From contig NZ_CP117883.1 of assembly GCF_028736215.1 (NCBI RefSeq), positions 3,100,001-3,164,000 of the forward strand: 64,000 bases of DNA, read 5' to 3'. Below the pieces are notes generated by a model, which worked only from the letters and a program-made list of their open reading frames with translations, searched no databases and had not been told where the DNA came from. This document shows positions 1 through 7,821 of this stretch, one piece after another. The DNA comes from Mucilaginibacter sp. KACC 22773 (GTDB taxonomy: Bacteria > Bacteroidota > Bacteroidia > Sphingobacteriales > Sphingobacteriaceae). The position numbers and the translations under genes are program-made. Every line of letters starts with the position of its first letter. Position 1 is the first letter of the stretch.

Positions 1-106
1 TGATGCCGATTTTTACGTTCAAAAATAAAAGCAAAAAGGCCAGTAGCTTCCAATCCACCTTTTGCTTTAATTTATCAATGTAAAAAACTGCTTTGTTAAC
101 CAACAT
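1..106 (-). CDS. Membrane protein N-terminus (cut by window edge)
   Basis: Reading leftwards from an ATG at 104-106, an open frame runs off the window after 35 codons. It begins MLVNKAVFYIDKLKQKV and then becomes hydrophobic (WKLLAFLLLFLNV), which looks like a short cytoplasmic N-terminus followed by a first transmembrane helix. It follows a flippase and a glycosyltransferase on the same strand, so an O-antigen ligase or polymerase type membrane protein is a reasonable guess. The visible part is too short to assign a family. Confidence 0.55.
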   Translation of the reverse strand, partial: MLVNKAVFYIDKLKQKVDWKLLAFLLLFLNVKIGI

Positions 107-182
107 TATCCTTGGGCATTTAAAGTCATTACGACCTGAAAACCGTATTGGTTGCCTGCGTAAAGCAGGAAGATGCCTTATT

Positions 183-1595
183 TTACCAGTTTAACAGCCC
201 GATTAGGCCAGCTCTGTCATCCCGCTTTAATTGCATCGTGATCAATAACGAAACACCGTAAAATACAACCGCCATTATCGCGGCCAGCCATAGGTTTGGG
301 AATAGGGCTTTGGCTGCCAATCCGCTAAAAAAGGCGCATGCGGTACAAATGGCGAGTGTATAAAAAGAGCCCTTAAGCCCCGATTTGTCATTGGCGAGGT
401 AGAAAACACCCTGTACCAGGCAGGCCAATAAAAACGCGAGGGCAGCCCCTTCGTTTTTGTAAAAAGGGATTAATACAAGGTCGCCAACTACATTTACGGC
501 AAAAGTGAGCAAAAACGAATTGAAGATCATTTTTAACCTGTTTTGCGCAAAAAAAATCGTCCACAAAAAATTATTAAAATACAGCAGGGGTAAACAAAGC
601 GAGAGGATAAATATGGTTGTTGTATTAACCGCGCCATACCTGCCACGGGTTATGTTGTCAACCACAGGGTTCCAACACATATTTAAAATTAAAGCAGTAA
701 ATGCTGCTATTATAAGTTCTATCCGGATGAGCAATTTAAGATCGGCCCGGCGATGGTTATCAGTTTTAAATAATTTGGTAAAACGGGGAAGAATTAAGGG
801 GGCGATAGCTAATAAGGGGAGGGTAGAGATCTCAAATATCTTGTATGCGAAACTATACTCTGCCAAACTAACTGCCGATACCATAAACCCGATGAACAAC
901 CAATCGAACCGGGCCAGGGCCGAAGTAATTAAGACCACTCCAACCTGTGGCAATGATTGGCGCAGTAAGGCAAAGTAAGGTGATTTTCTCCAGGCGGGAA
1001 GTACGGGCACCCGTACATAGCGCCTGAAAAGATAAAAGGACGCCGTTAATTCAAGTACATCGCCACCAATAAATACCCATATTATGGTGCCTATGCTTAC
1101 CTGGTGCAAAACGGCCAAAATGAGCAGGCTGATGCCCCTTACCATATTGGATATGACCAGCATGCATGCCAGTAATTTAAAACGCTCCATGCCGCTAGAA
1201 ACCTGCTTTAATGGTGTGGAAAAGAAGATCATAAGCTTGCCCAGGCCCAACAGCAGCATCAGGCGGTATACTTCATTGTCATGTATGAAAAACGTGCGGC
1301 CCAATAACAGGATGCCATAAAATAGCCCTCCGGCAAACAACACATGGAAAGCATAAAGCGACAAAACTGTTTGAACATCATCGCCATGCGCTACTTTTTT
1401 AATAATTACCTGGTCGATACCAAAAGAAAGGATATTGAATGCAGATAGCAGTACCGCTAAGGCCAGATTAACCTGGCCAAAGCTGTTTTTATCAAGATTT
1501 ACAGATAATACATAAAAAATAATCACCCCAAACAGCTGGTTGATGACAAGCTGCAATGTATTTGCCGAAAGATCAATTACCAGCTTTTTTTTCAT
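183..1595 (-). CDS. Polysaccharide flippase (MOP/Wzx-like)
   Basis: Protein of about 470 residues, almost entirely hydrophobic, with roughly 12-14 predicted membrane helices separated by short basic loops. This is the size and pattern of MOP-superfamily exporters of the Wzx/polysaccharide biosynthesis type, which flip undecaprenyl-linked oligosaccharides across the inner membrane. I chose the ATG at 1593-1595 (MKKKLVIDLSANTLQ) over the in-frame TTG six bases upstream. It starts 15 bases after the glycosyltransferase stop, so the two are probably one transcript. The cargo polysaccharide cannot be told from the sequence. Confidence 0.85.
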   Translation of the reverse strand: MKKKLVIDLSANTLQLVINQLFGVIIFYVLSVNLDKNSFGQVNLALAVLLSAFNILSFGIDQVIIKKVAHGDDVQTVLSLYAFHVLFAGGLFYGILLLGRTFFIHDNEVYRLMLLLGLGKLMIFFSTPLKQVSSGMERFKLLACMLVISNMVRGISLLILAVLHQVSIGTIIWVFIGGDVLELTASFYLFRRYVRVPVLPAWRKSPYFALLRQSLPQVGVVLITSALARFDWLFIGFMVSAVSLAEYSFAYKIFEISTLPLLAIAPLILPRFTKLFKTDNHRRADLKLLIRIELIIAAFTALILNMCWNPVVDNITRGRYGAVNTTTIFILSLCLPLLYFNNFLWTIFFAQNRLKMIFNSFLLTFAVNVVGDLVLIPFYKNEGAALAFLLACLVQGVFYLANDKSGLKGSFYTLAICTACAFFSGLAAKALFPNLWLAAIMAVVFYGVSLLITMQLKRDDRAGLIGLLNW

Positions 1596-1610
1596 GAACA
1601 ATGCTGTGGT

Positions 1611-2438
1611 TTATTCAACACGCGCATGGGTATTAAGTTTATATGCCACGGTAGGTACGTCATGCTGGTAAATCGGCTTATTCTTTAGGCTTTGTGTAGC
1701 TTTACTAAGGTAATGATATTTTAGCCATGTATTTTTAAATGCCATCCGTGAAATGATGAAGCCTTCTCTGCCATCTAAAAACCCCAATAAAAACAAGTAG
1801 GTCTTCACAAAATGAAATACCGGCGCCAAATACTGCTTTACAAGGCCCGCCTTTTTTCCGGCTTTCAGGTACTTTATGGCGCTTAATTGCGAATAGTGAA
1901 TTGTTTTCTTCTCGTACTCGGCCCGGTTTTCCACAGAATAATGGTGCAGGTTACCGTCCAGTTTTTTTACAACAACGTTTTGCGGCAGTTGCAATGTTTC
2001 GTGTACCGGCGTTTCGTTCCATTTAACATGCTGCCTGTTGAACAGGCGGATATGGTGATCGCGACCCCAGTTACCAAAGCGGATGAGCTTTTTGCCAAAA
2101 TAAGTTTTAAAGGCTATATCGTAAACGGTTTTATCATCGCCCGGAGCCGTTGCCTTTATAGAGTTGATCAGGGCCTGGTCGGGTATCTCATCACCATCAA
2201 CGCTTAGTATCCAGTTATATCGCGCCAGTTGAATGCCTTTATTTTTGTTGGCACCATAGCCAATCCATGCCTTTTGATATACTTTGCAGCCATATGCCGT
2301 GGCTATAGTTACGGTTTGATCGGTACTGTTATTGTCAATCACAATAATGTCGTCGCTGATCTGTTTCAGCAGCGGGATACTTTTAACAAGGGTACCGGCC
2401 TCGTTTTTGGTAATGATCACAACAGAAATTGGATTCAT
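1611..2438 (-). CDS. Family 2 glycosyltransferase (WaaE/KdtX-like)
   Basis: 275 residues with a GT-A fold N-terminus: ISVVIITKNEA at 4-14, IIVIDNNSTDQT at 31-42, and a DGD metal/nucleotide-binding motif at 81-83 (SVDGDE). These are the hallmarks of inverting GT2 enzymes. The overall layout, with a compact catalytic domain followed by an aromatic, basic C-terminal third, resembles the LPS-core WaaE/KdtX group found widely in Bacteroidota. It probably adds a sugar to LPS core or a surface polysaccharide at the cytoplasmic face, handing the product to the flippase encoded next. The acceptor and donor sugars are unknown. Confidence 0.88.
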   Translation of the reverse strand: MNPISVVIITKNEAGTLVKSIPLLKQISDDIIVIDNNSTDQTVTIATAYGCKVYQKAWIGYGANKNKGIQLARYNWILSVDGDEIPDQALINSIKATAPGDDKTVYDIAFKTYFGKKLIRFGNWGRDHHIRLFNRQHVKWNETPVHETLQLPQNVVVKKLDGNLHHYSVENRAEYEKKTIHYSQLSAIKYLKAGKKAGLVKQYLAPVFHFVKTYLFLLGFLDGREGFIISRMAFKNTWLKYHYLSKATQSLKNKPIYQHDVPTVAYKLNTHARVE

Positions 2439-2613
2439 GTTATATTAATGTTAATCGGTGTCTGTTGCTTTAAGTAATACAAGAAGCAAAGGGCATCTAT
2501 TAACTATATCGTTATTTTAGGCGGGAGGGTTGCCCGCGCACCAAAAACTTATTTCAAAAAGCGCGTGCGGCCTCATTTTAAAGCATTAATTTTATGCAAA
2601 TACATTTTACCAT

Positions 2614-3276
2614 ATGAAAACAGGAATAAAAGCCATTGTTACCGGCGCAACCGGAATGGTAGGCGAGGGGCTTATGCACCAATGTTTACAAAACCCGGAT
2701 GTTGAGCAGGTATTAGTGATTAACCGGAAGCCGTCGGGGGTATCGCATCCCCAATTAAAAGAGATCATTCATGCCGATTTTTTTGATCTCTCGTCAATCA
2801 GTGATCAGCTTACCGGTTATAATGCGTGTTTTTTTTGCCTGGGTGTTACTTCGGTGGGCAAAAAGGCCGATGAATATTATAAGCTTACTTATACACTCAC
2901 CATGCACATGGCTCAAATATTGGCAAAACAAGATCCTGAAATGACTTTTTGCTATGTATCGGGCGCTGGCACCGATAGTAATGAAAAAGGCAACGGGTGG
3001 GCCGCGGTAAAAGGCAAAACAGAAAACGACCTGATGAAACTGCCCTTTAAACAAGTTTACGCCTTTAGGCCAGGCTTTATAAAACCGATACAGGGCTTGA
3101 AAAATGCCCATAACTTTTACAAGTATATCAACTGGCTGTTCCCGGTTGGCCGTGCGCTTTACCCGGCTGGTTTTTGCACTTTGGAGGAATTGGCTGTCGC
3201 CATGATAAAGGTAGTAAACCACCCATACCCCAAAAAAGTTGTAGAAGGGAAGGATATCATAGCATTGGCCGGGTAA
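2614..3276 (+). CDS. NAD(P)-binding Rossmann-fold protein (atypical SDR)
   Basis: 220 residues beginning with a dinucleotide-binding motif GATGMVG at 11-17, followed by typical SDR segments (CFFCLGVTSVGKK and FCYVSGAGTDS). The normal YxxxK catalytic pair is replaced by a WAAVKGKTE stretch, as in atypical SDRs of the HTATIP2/NmrA-like type. It probably binds NAD(P)H in the cytoplasm; substrate unknown. It is divergent from the glycosyltransferase and separated from the oxygenase downstream by about 80 bases. Confidence 0.8.
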   Translation: MKTGIKAIVTGATGMVGEGLMHQCLQNPDVEQVLVINRKPSGVSHPQLKEIIHADFFDLSSISDQLTGYNACFFCLGVTSVGKKADEYYKLTYTLTMHMAQILAKQDPEMTFCYVSGAGTDSNEKGNGWAAVKGKTENDLMKLPFKQVYAFRPGFIKPIQGLKNAHNFYKYINWLFPVGRALYPAGFCTLEELAVAMIKVVNHPYPKKVVEGKDIIALAG

Positions 3277-3354
3277 TACTGCTGCCGGGCCGATAAAAAG
3301 GGTATCTTTAACAACATGCCTGCATTTGCCGGATAACATGCTAATCCACCTTTA

Positions 3355-3951
3355 TTGGAAGATTCATTCAATTGCCTTATCGATAGTTACCTTGCCGACA
3401 AGGTTGGCATAGCCAATCATTTTTTAAGTGACACGCTTGCTGCCGATCTTAAACTAAACCTACTGGCACTTGTTCAATCGAGCTTGCTGTTATCTGCCGG
3501 AACCGGTAACGATACAGCCGTGAACCATGACACTAAAGTTAGGGGCGACCACATCTACTGGCTCGACCGCAAGCATGACACCCCTTGCGAAAATGATTTT
3601 CTCGACCTGATGGATAGCTTTGTTGCCTATCTTAATAAAACCTGTTATACCGGTATCACCGGCTATGAATTTCATTATACGTTGTATGAAAAGGGCGCTT
3701 TCTACAAAAAACATCTTGATCAGTTCAGGAATAACGATAGTCGTAAATATTCAATGATCATGTATTTAAATACCGGGTGGTTAGCTGCCGATGGTGGCGA
3801 ATTGCGTATACACCATTTAACTCGTGAACAAAACATCAGCCCTGAAAACGGGCGCACGGTATTCTTTAAAAGTAATGAGCTTGTTCACGAGGTTTTATGT
3901 ACTCAAAAACCAAGAATGAGTATTACTGGCTGGTTAAAGGTAGATCATTAA
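3355..3951 (+). CDS. 2-oxoglutarate/Fe(II) oxygenase (prolyl 4-hydroxylase-like)
   Basis: 198 residues of the double-stranded beta-helix dioxygenase family. The iron ligands are visible as H120 and D122 (KKHLDQF) and H178 (ELVHEVL), and R187 (KPRMSI) is the probable 2-oxoglutarate-binding arginine. The family hydroxylates proline or other side chains using oxygen and 2-oxoglutarate. The start is a TTG: an in-frame stop lies only 18 bases upstream and there is no ATG before residue 86, so TTG is the only start that keeps the N-terminal helices. The protein target is unknown. Confidence 0.85.
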   Translation: MEDSFNCLIDSYLADKVGIANHFLSDTLAADLKLNLLALVQSSLLLSAGTGNDTAVNHDTKVRGDHIYWLDRKHDTPCENDFLDLMDSFVAYLNKTCYTGITGYEFHYTLYEKGAFYKKHLDQFRNNDSRKYSMIMYLNTGWLAADGGELRIHHLTREQNISPENGRTVFFKSNELVHEVLCTQKPRMSITGWLKVDH

Positions 3952-3959
3952 ATAAGTCT

Positions 3960-4042
3960 GAAGTCGAAAGTACTAAGCCCTAAGTCAAAAAATCGAAATC
4001 CATTTTACGACTTAAAGTGCTCTACTTAGTACTTCAAACTTC
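3960..4042. repeat. Intergenic inverted repeat between convergent genes
   Basis: Imperfect arms at 3960-3977 (GAAGTCGAAAGTACTAAG) and 4025-4042 match at 15 of 18 positions, with a further TAAGTC/GACTTA pair inside. The element fills almost the whole gap between two convergent genes and could act as a two-way terminator. It is one of several hairpins in the window built from short degenerate repeats. Confidence 0.6.
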
Positions 4043-4048
4043 GGCCTA

Positions 4049-5464
4049 TCATGGCTTAAACCCTGAACCAATGTTCCAGTTTATACCAAGGGCAACGCCG
4101 GTTGATTTGAGGTCGACCTTGCCATTGCCAATACCGGTAATCGGTAGTTTCATGTAGGGTTGTAAAACGGCGCTAAACTTTGAATTTATTCTTCGCTGGT
4201 AATTAACATTAACGTTCAACACGCCAAACAGGTGTGTATTTTTATTTCGTATTTCCAGGTTATAGGGTTTCCAGCCGCTTTCGGCCGAGTAATCAAACCT
4301 GTAATTTTCTTTAAGCATAAAGTACGATGATAACCCCGTACCAACACCAATAGCGTTGCTCCCTTTTGAATACAATTGGTAACTGAGGTTCAAAGGAACA
4401 TCAAGCACCTTACAATTTGCCTGGATATTGGTAGGCGTTATTGATGGATTGTAAGACGCAGACGAATAACTGGTAGGTGTTGATGAATAAGGCTTAATAG
4501 CGTATGCTGCACCCGTGCTTATAGTTAACTTTTTTGTAATCCGTAATGAAAGCTGCAATCCATAATTAGTACCTGTTTGGCTATGCCCAAATGAATTTAC
4601 CGCATTAGCGTCAGATGCGGCCAACACGCTGATAGAAAACTGTGGCCTGTTTTTTATTGCTGATGCCTTAACAATAGCCATTTGTTTTTTTGCCTCCCGC
4701 TCTGCTTTCTTATTCGCTGTCGTATCTGCATTTTGATTTGCAGCTATGTTGTTTTTAACCTGGTTGCCTGCCTGGGCTATTTTACCGCCATTATCAGGTG
4801 TGTCAATACCGGTTGTTTGGCCATCAGGTGCTTTGTTTGCACTTGGTGTTTTATTATCGGCCAGTTGGGTTGCATTGTTGCCTGGTATGGCTTTACTAAT
4901 TGTTTCCGTTTTTTGCACATTGTTTTTAGGCAGCACTTTGCTGGCAGCCATGTTAGTAGCTTTATCGTTAAGAATACTTCCCGTGCTTACTTTAACTTTT
5001 GATGCCCGGTTGTTATTGGCTGAATTGTTTACGGCCATGTTTTCTGCTTTATTGTTAATCGTATTTTTTTTTGCAGATTTAACGCTATTGGATTGCCCGC
5101 CAGGGGCGGTTACCGCAATGTCATCAGTTTTATTGTTGAGGCTGTCGTTGCCAGTATCCCTACCAGGTGAACCTGAATGTTTTTGGCTATTGCCTGTTTT
5201 ATTAACCACCTTTACGCGTGATTTAGCTGGATCTGTAGTATCGTTTTTGCTGTAAAAATATAAACCTAAAGCCAGCAGCAATAAAGCTGCAATGCCGGAT
5301 GCATAATACATAATACGGAAGAAGCCTGCTTTTTTATTGGATTTTTTATCCAGCAGCTGCTCCATAGACTCCCAATCCTCCTCCCGAAAAGCAAAGTGGT
5401 CTCCAGGGCCGGATAACCCGTCCCTGAATAATTGATCCAACTTATTTTCGTTTTTCTCTTTCAT
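4049..5464 (-). CDS. Membrane-anchored protein with C-terminal beta-barrel domain, partner of ECF sigma factor
   Basis: 471 residues in three parts. A charged cytoplasmic head (1-48) resembles the sigma-binding end of anti-sigma factors. A single transmembrane helix lies at about 50-72. A long Asn/Lys/Ala/Ser-rich low-complexity linker (about 75-255) leads to a C-terminal region of alternating hydrophobic strands (about 270-471) like a small outer-membrane beta-barrel. Its start overlaps the sigma factor stop by four bases (ATGA), so the two are translationally coupled. It is likely an anti-sigma or envelope sensor, but no classical FecR or zinc anti-sigma motif is visible. Confidence 0.7.
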   Translation of the reverse strand: MKEKNENKLDQLFRDGLSGPGDHFAFREEDWESMEQLLDKKSNKKAGFFRIMYYASGIAALLLLALGLYFYSKNDTTDPAKSRVKVVNKTGNSQKHSGSPGRDTGNDSLNNKTDDIAVTAPGGQSNSVKSAKKNTINNKAENMAVNNSANNNRASKVKVSTGSILNDKATNMAASKVLPKNNVQKTETISKAIPGNNATQLADNKTPSANKAPDGQTTGIDTPDNGGKIAQAGNQVKNNIAANQNADTTANKKAEREAKKQMAIVKASAIKNRPQFSISVLAASDANAVNSFGHSQTGTNYGLQLSLRITKKLTISTGAAYAIKPYSSTPTSYSSASYNPSITPTNIQANCKVLDVPLNLSYQLYSKGSNAIGVGTGLSSYFMLKENYRFDYSAESGWKPYNLEIRNKNTHLFGVLNVNVNYQRRINSKFSAVLQPYMKLPITGIGNGKVDLKSTGVALGINWNIGSGFKP

Positions 5465-6093
5465 TTCATTATTAATTCTATCAATACCGACATACTGATG
5501 CTTATAGTGCCAATAGCCACAATGGTATGTTGCCCGCTGCCGGAATTACTATCCGGCAGCCTGCCGGAGTTGATTACCATATTTTTCAATTTTTCACGCG
5601 CTTTAAACAAATTTGATTTTGATGTACCTGTACTTATATTTAGTTTCGACGCTATCTCCTCGTGCGAAAATCCCTCAATAGCAAAAAGGTTAAACACCGT
5701 CCGGTAGGCGTTTGGCAGTTGTTGTACCATGCCGATAAGATCATCGTAATTTAACTTTTGGTCGGGGAGTTCGTTATGCCCTATATCCTCGGCAGCATCA
5801 AGGTCATCGGTTAGCGAGAGTTTTAGGTTACTTCTGTAATAATCAACCGAGGTGTTCATCATAATCCTGCCAACCCATGCAATAAAGGGGCGGGTGGTAT
5901 CATATTTTTGTAAGTTGGTAAACACTTTTAAAAAGCCCTGGTTCATGATCTCAGCAGCTTCGTACCTATTGCCGGCGTATCGCAGGCATATGCTCATAGC
6001 AAAGCCATAAAATGCTTTGTAAAGCATCTTCTGGTCTTTTCGGCTATGCTGTAAACAGCCTGCAATCAATTGTTGTAGTTCTGCTTCTCCCAT
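5461..6093 (-). CDS. ECF-type RNA polymerase sigma factor
   Basis: 210 residues. Region 2 spans about 20-90 (LRYAGNRYEAAEIMNQGF, then RPFIAWVGRIMMN) and region 4 about 120-175, ending in a helix-turn-helix (SHEEIASKLNISTGTSKSNL). It directs transcription of a small regulon, probably in response to envelope signals passed by the overlapping downstream membrane protein. Unusually, about 35 residues follow region 4 and the last 20 are strongly hydrophobic (TIVAIGTISISMSVLIELIM), which could touch the membrane. No target promoter can be defined from this window. Confidence 0.9.
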   Translation of the reverse strand: MGEAELQQLIAGCLQHSRKDQKMLYKAFYGFAMSICLRYAGNRYEAAEIMNQGFLKVFTNLQKYDTTRPFIAWVGRIMMNTSVDYYRSNLKLSLTDDLDAAEDIGHNELPDQKLNYDDLIGMVQQLPNAYRTVFNLFAIEGFSHEEIASKLNISTGTSKSNLFKAREKLKNMVINSGRLPDSNSGSGQHTIVAIGTISISMSVLIELIMK

Positions 6094-6291
6094 ATATACG
6101 GGCTACCTGTTTAATTAATTCCTGTTTGCAACTAACACGTATTTATAGTTGAAAGGGTTGCCTTTGGTTTTACTTTTTTTTCAGAAAGCTTATTTATGAT
6201 AAATCCAGTTCGCTTTTAAAAGTAAAAGAACCGTAAAACAGGTATTATTAATGTGTTTTGCAGATCGCAAATTACCTTGAATAATGAAGCA

Positions 6292-6738
6292 TTACTCTGC
6301 TACCTCATTCACATCAATCATTGTCCAGTTATCCTGTACTGCCTTGGGGCCTCCGTTGTATTTTAATGTGATCTTAAAATTGGTTTTTACTTTTTCTCCT
6401 TTTTTATCAATTGAAGTTACGTATGATTTAATGACAAACACCGAATCTGATTTTTTTGCAAACTGATAGTGATCTTCGGCAAAAGTTAAATTGCCCGATT
6501 TGATGGTAGGTGCAATGTACTGCTTGGCTGCCTGGTATGCATCATCGCTGTTTGGGAACATGGTAAACGTAAGCATATCAGATGATCCTCCCGATGTGGC
6601 AAACTTTACAACTATCATCATAAAAATAATTCCAAAAATCGCCAGCATCCATGCACCTATCATGGCTGTTTTCTTTTTATGTCGTTTGTCTTTAAGATAA
6701 GACTGGTCGGGTCTTGCTTTGTGATAGATTCTCTCCAT
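6292..6738 (-). CDS. Single-pass membrane protein of unknown function
   Basis: 148 residues. A basic N-terminus (about 1-26) is followed by one transmembrane helix (AWMLAIFGIIFMMIVV, about 29-45) and a soluble domain of about 100 residues with alternating strands, likely periplasmic. The soluble half has a repeating pattern of lysines and aromatic residues but no motif I recognise. It lies between the sigma factor and the PorP/SprF gene on the same strand, with gaps of 198 and 42 bases, so co-transcription with PorP/SprF is possible. Confidence 0.6.
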   Translation of the reverse strand: MERIYHKARPDQSYLKDKRHKKKTAMIGAWMLAIFGIIFMMIVVKFATSGGSSDMLTFTMFPNSDDAYQAAKQYIAPTIKSGNLTFAEDHYQFAKKSDSVFVIKSYVTSIDKKGEKVKTNFKITLKYNGGPKAVQDNWTMIDVNEVAE

Positions 6739-6780
6739 CGTAATTCAGGATATATAACTTGATAAAGGTATATAAAATTC

Positions 6781-7818
6781 TTAATAAAAATCATAACAGC
6801 GCCTTGCCCCTTCAAATTTATGATAGGTATCCACACGGGAGGGCAAGGTGGTTTCATAACCAATACTTCCTTCGGTTGTGCCGCTGGTATTGCTATAATT
6901 AAGACCCGAAATTGGCGCATCATGGCTTACCCCCAACCTGAATTTTTCTCCGCTCTCTTTGTTTAAAAACAGATCAAATATTAACGAAAAAGTGATTGCA
7001 GATGGCCCGCCCGATCCGGCAGTACGCACCCATAAACCGGCATTAAGGTTATGTCTTTTATACTGTAGCCCCATATTTATTGATTGTGCCGTTGATTGTT
7101 TATAAAAAACAACTGATGGAATAAAAAAAGATTTTTCGTCCTCATCAAGATTTTCATCCTTGTTAAGATCCCATCTATAGCTTATATGTGCCGTACCGCG
7201 CATAGGTAATTTTGCGGGCGTACCCGTAAATGATTCATTGGGCCGGTTAATATGCTGCAATGCACCGCCAATATTAAAATCGCTTAAAGCAAGGTTTATA
7301 CCCGCGCCTGAATCAAAGTAGAACCGGCTGTCGAATCTTGGCGACTCGGCATTTGTTGGCGATCCGGGGATGTACCCTAAACGTGGGTCAATCTGGTCGC
7401 TGAATACCAGTTTGCCATAATCAACCGAGCGGTTAGTTACCCCTGCCTGCACGCCAAACGATAATACAAAATCATCGGAACCAACACTATAGGAGTAAAT
7501 ACCGGCTATATTGTTTTTTGTAAGCCCGGCAGTACCCTCATTACCCCGGGTAAATATCAAACCAACCCCGCCGCCAAATTGCGGAATATTATAATCTACC
7601 GATGCTGTAAGATAGTTAAACCCGCCAGGCACCGATGTAAATTGATTGCGATAAATAAGGTTCATCCGCAAATCGCCCTGGAATTGCCCGTTTAATGCAG
7701 GGTTAAGATACACGGGCGAATTAAAAAACTGAGAGTACATATGATCCTGGGCAACGGCCACGCTAACAAACAACAGCATTAACAACCCTAAAACATATCC
7801 TTTAAGCAAAACGCGCAT
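6781..7818 (-). CDS. PorP/SprF family type IX secretion outer-membrane protein
   Basis: 345 residues with a signal peptide (GLLMLLFVSVAVAQDH) and the family's opening signature (HMYSQFFNSPVYLNPALNG), followed by beta-strand-rich sequence. PorP/SprF proteins sit in the outer membrane and attach or assist particular type IX secretion substrates that carry type B (CHU_C) C-termini. The gene starts three bases after the stop of the giant PKD protein, the usual substrate-plus-SprF arrangement in Bacteroidota, so it probably serves that neighbour. Confidence 0.93.
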   Translation of the reverse strand: MRVLLKGYVLGLLMLLFVSVAVAQDHMYSQFFNSPVYLNPALNGQFQGDLRMNLIYRNQFTSVPGGFNYLTASVDYNIPQFGGGVGLIFTRGNEGTAGLTKNNIAGIYSYSVGSDDFVLSFGVQAGVTNRSVDYGKLVFSDQIDPRLGYIPGSPTNAESPRFDSRFYFDSGAGINLALSDFNIGGALQHINRPNESFTGTPAKLPMRGTAHISYRWDLNKDENLDEDEKSFFIPSVVFYKQSTAQSINMGLQYKRHNLNAGLWVRTAGSGGPSAITFSLIFDLFLNKESGEKFRLGVSHDAPISGLNYSNTSGTTEGSIGYETTLPSRVDTYHKFEGARRCYDFY

Positions 7819-7821
7819 TAT

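Noticed and set aside
505..1320. Rightward frames within the flippase gene
   Set aside because: They lie antisense to a clear membrane-protein gene and lack protein-like features.
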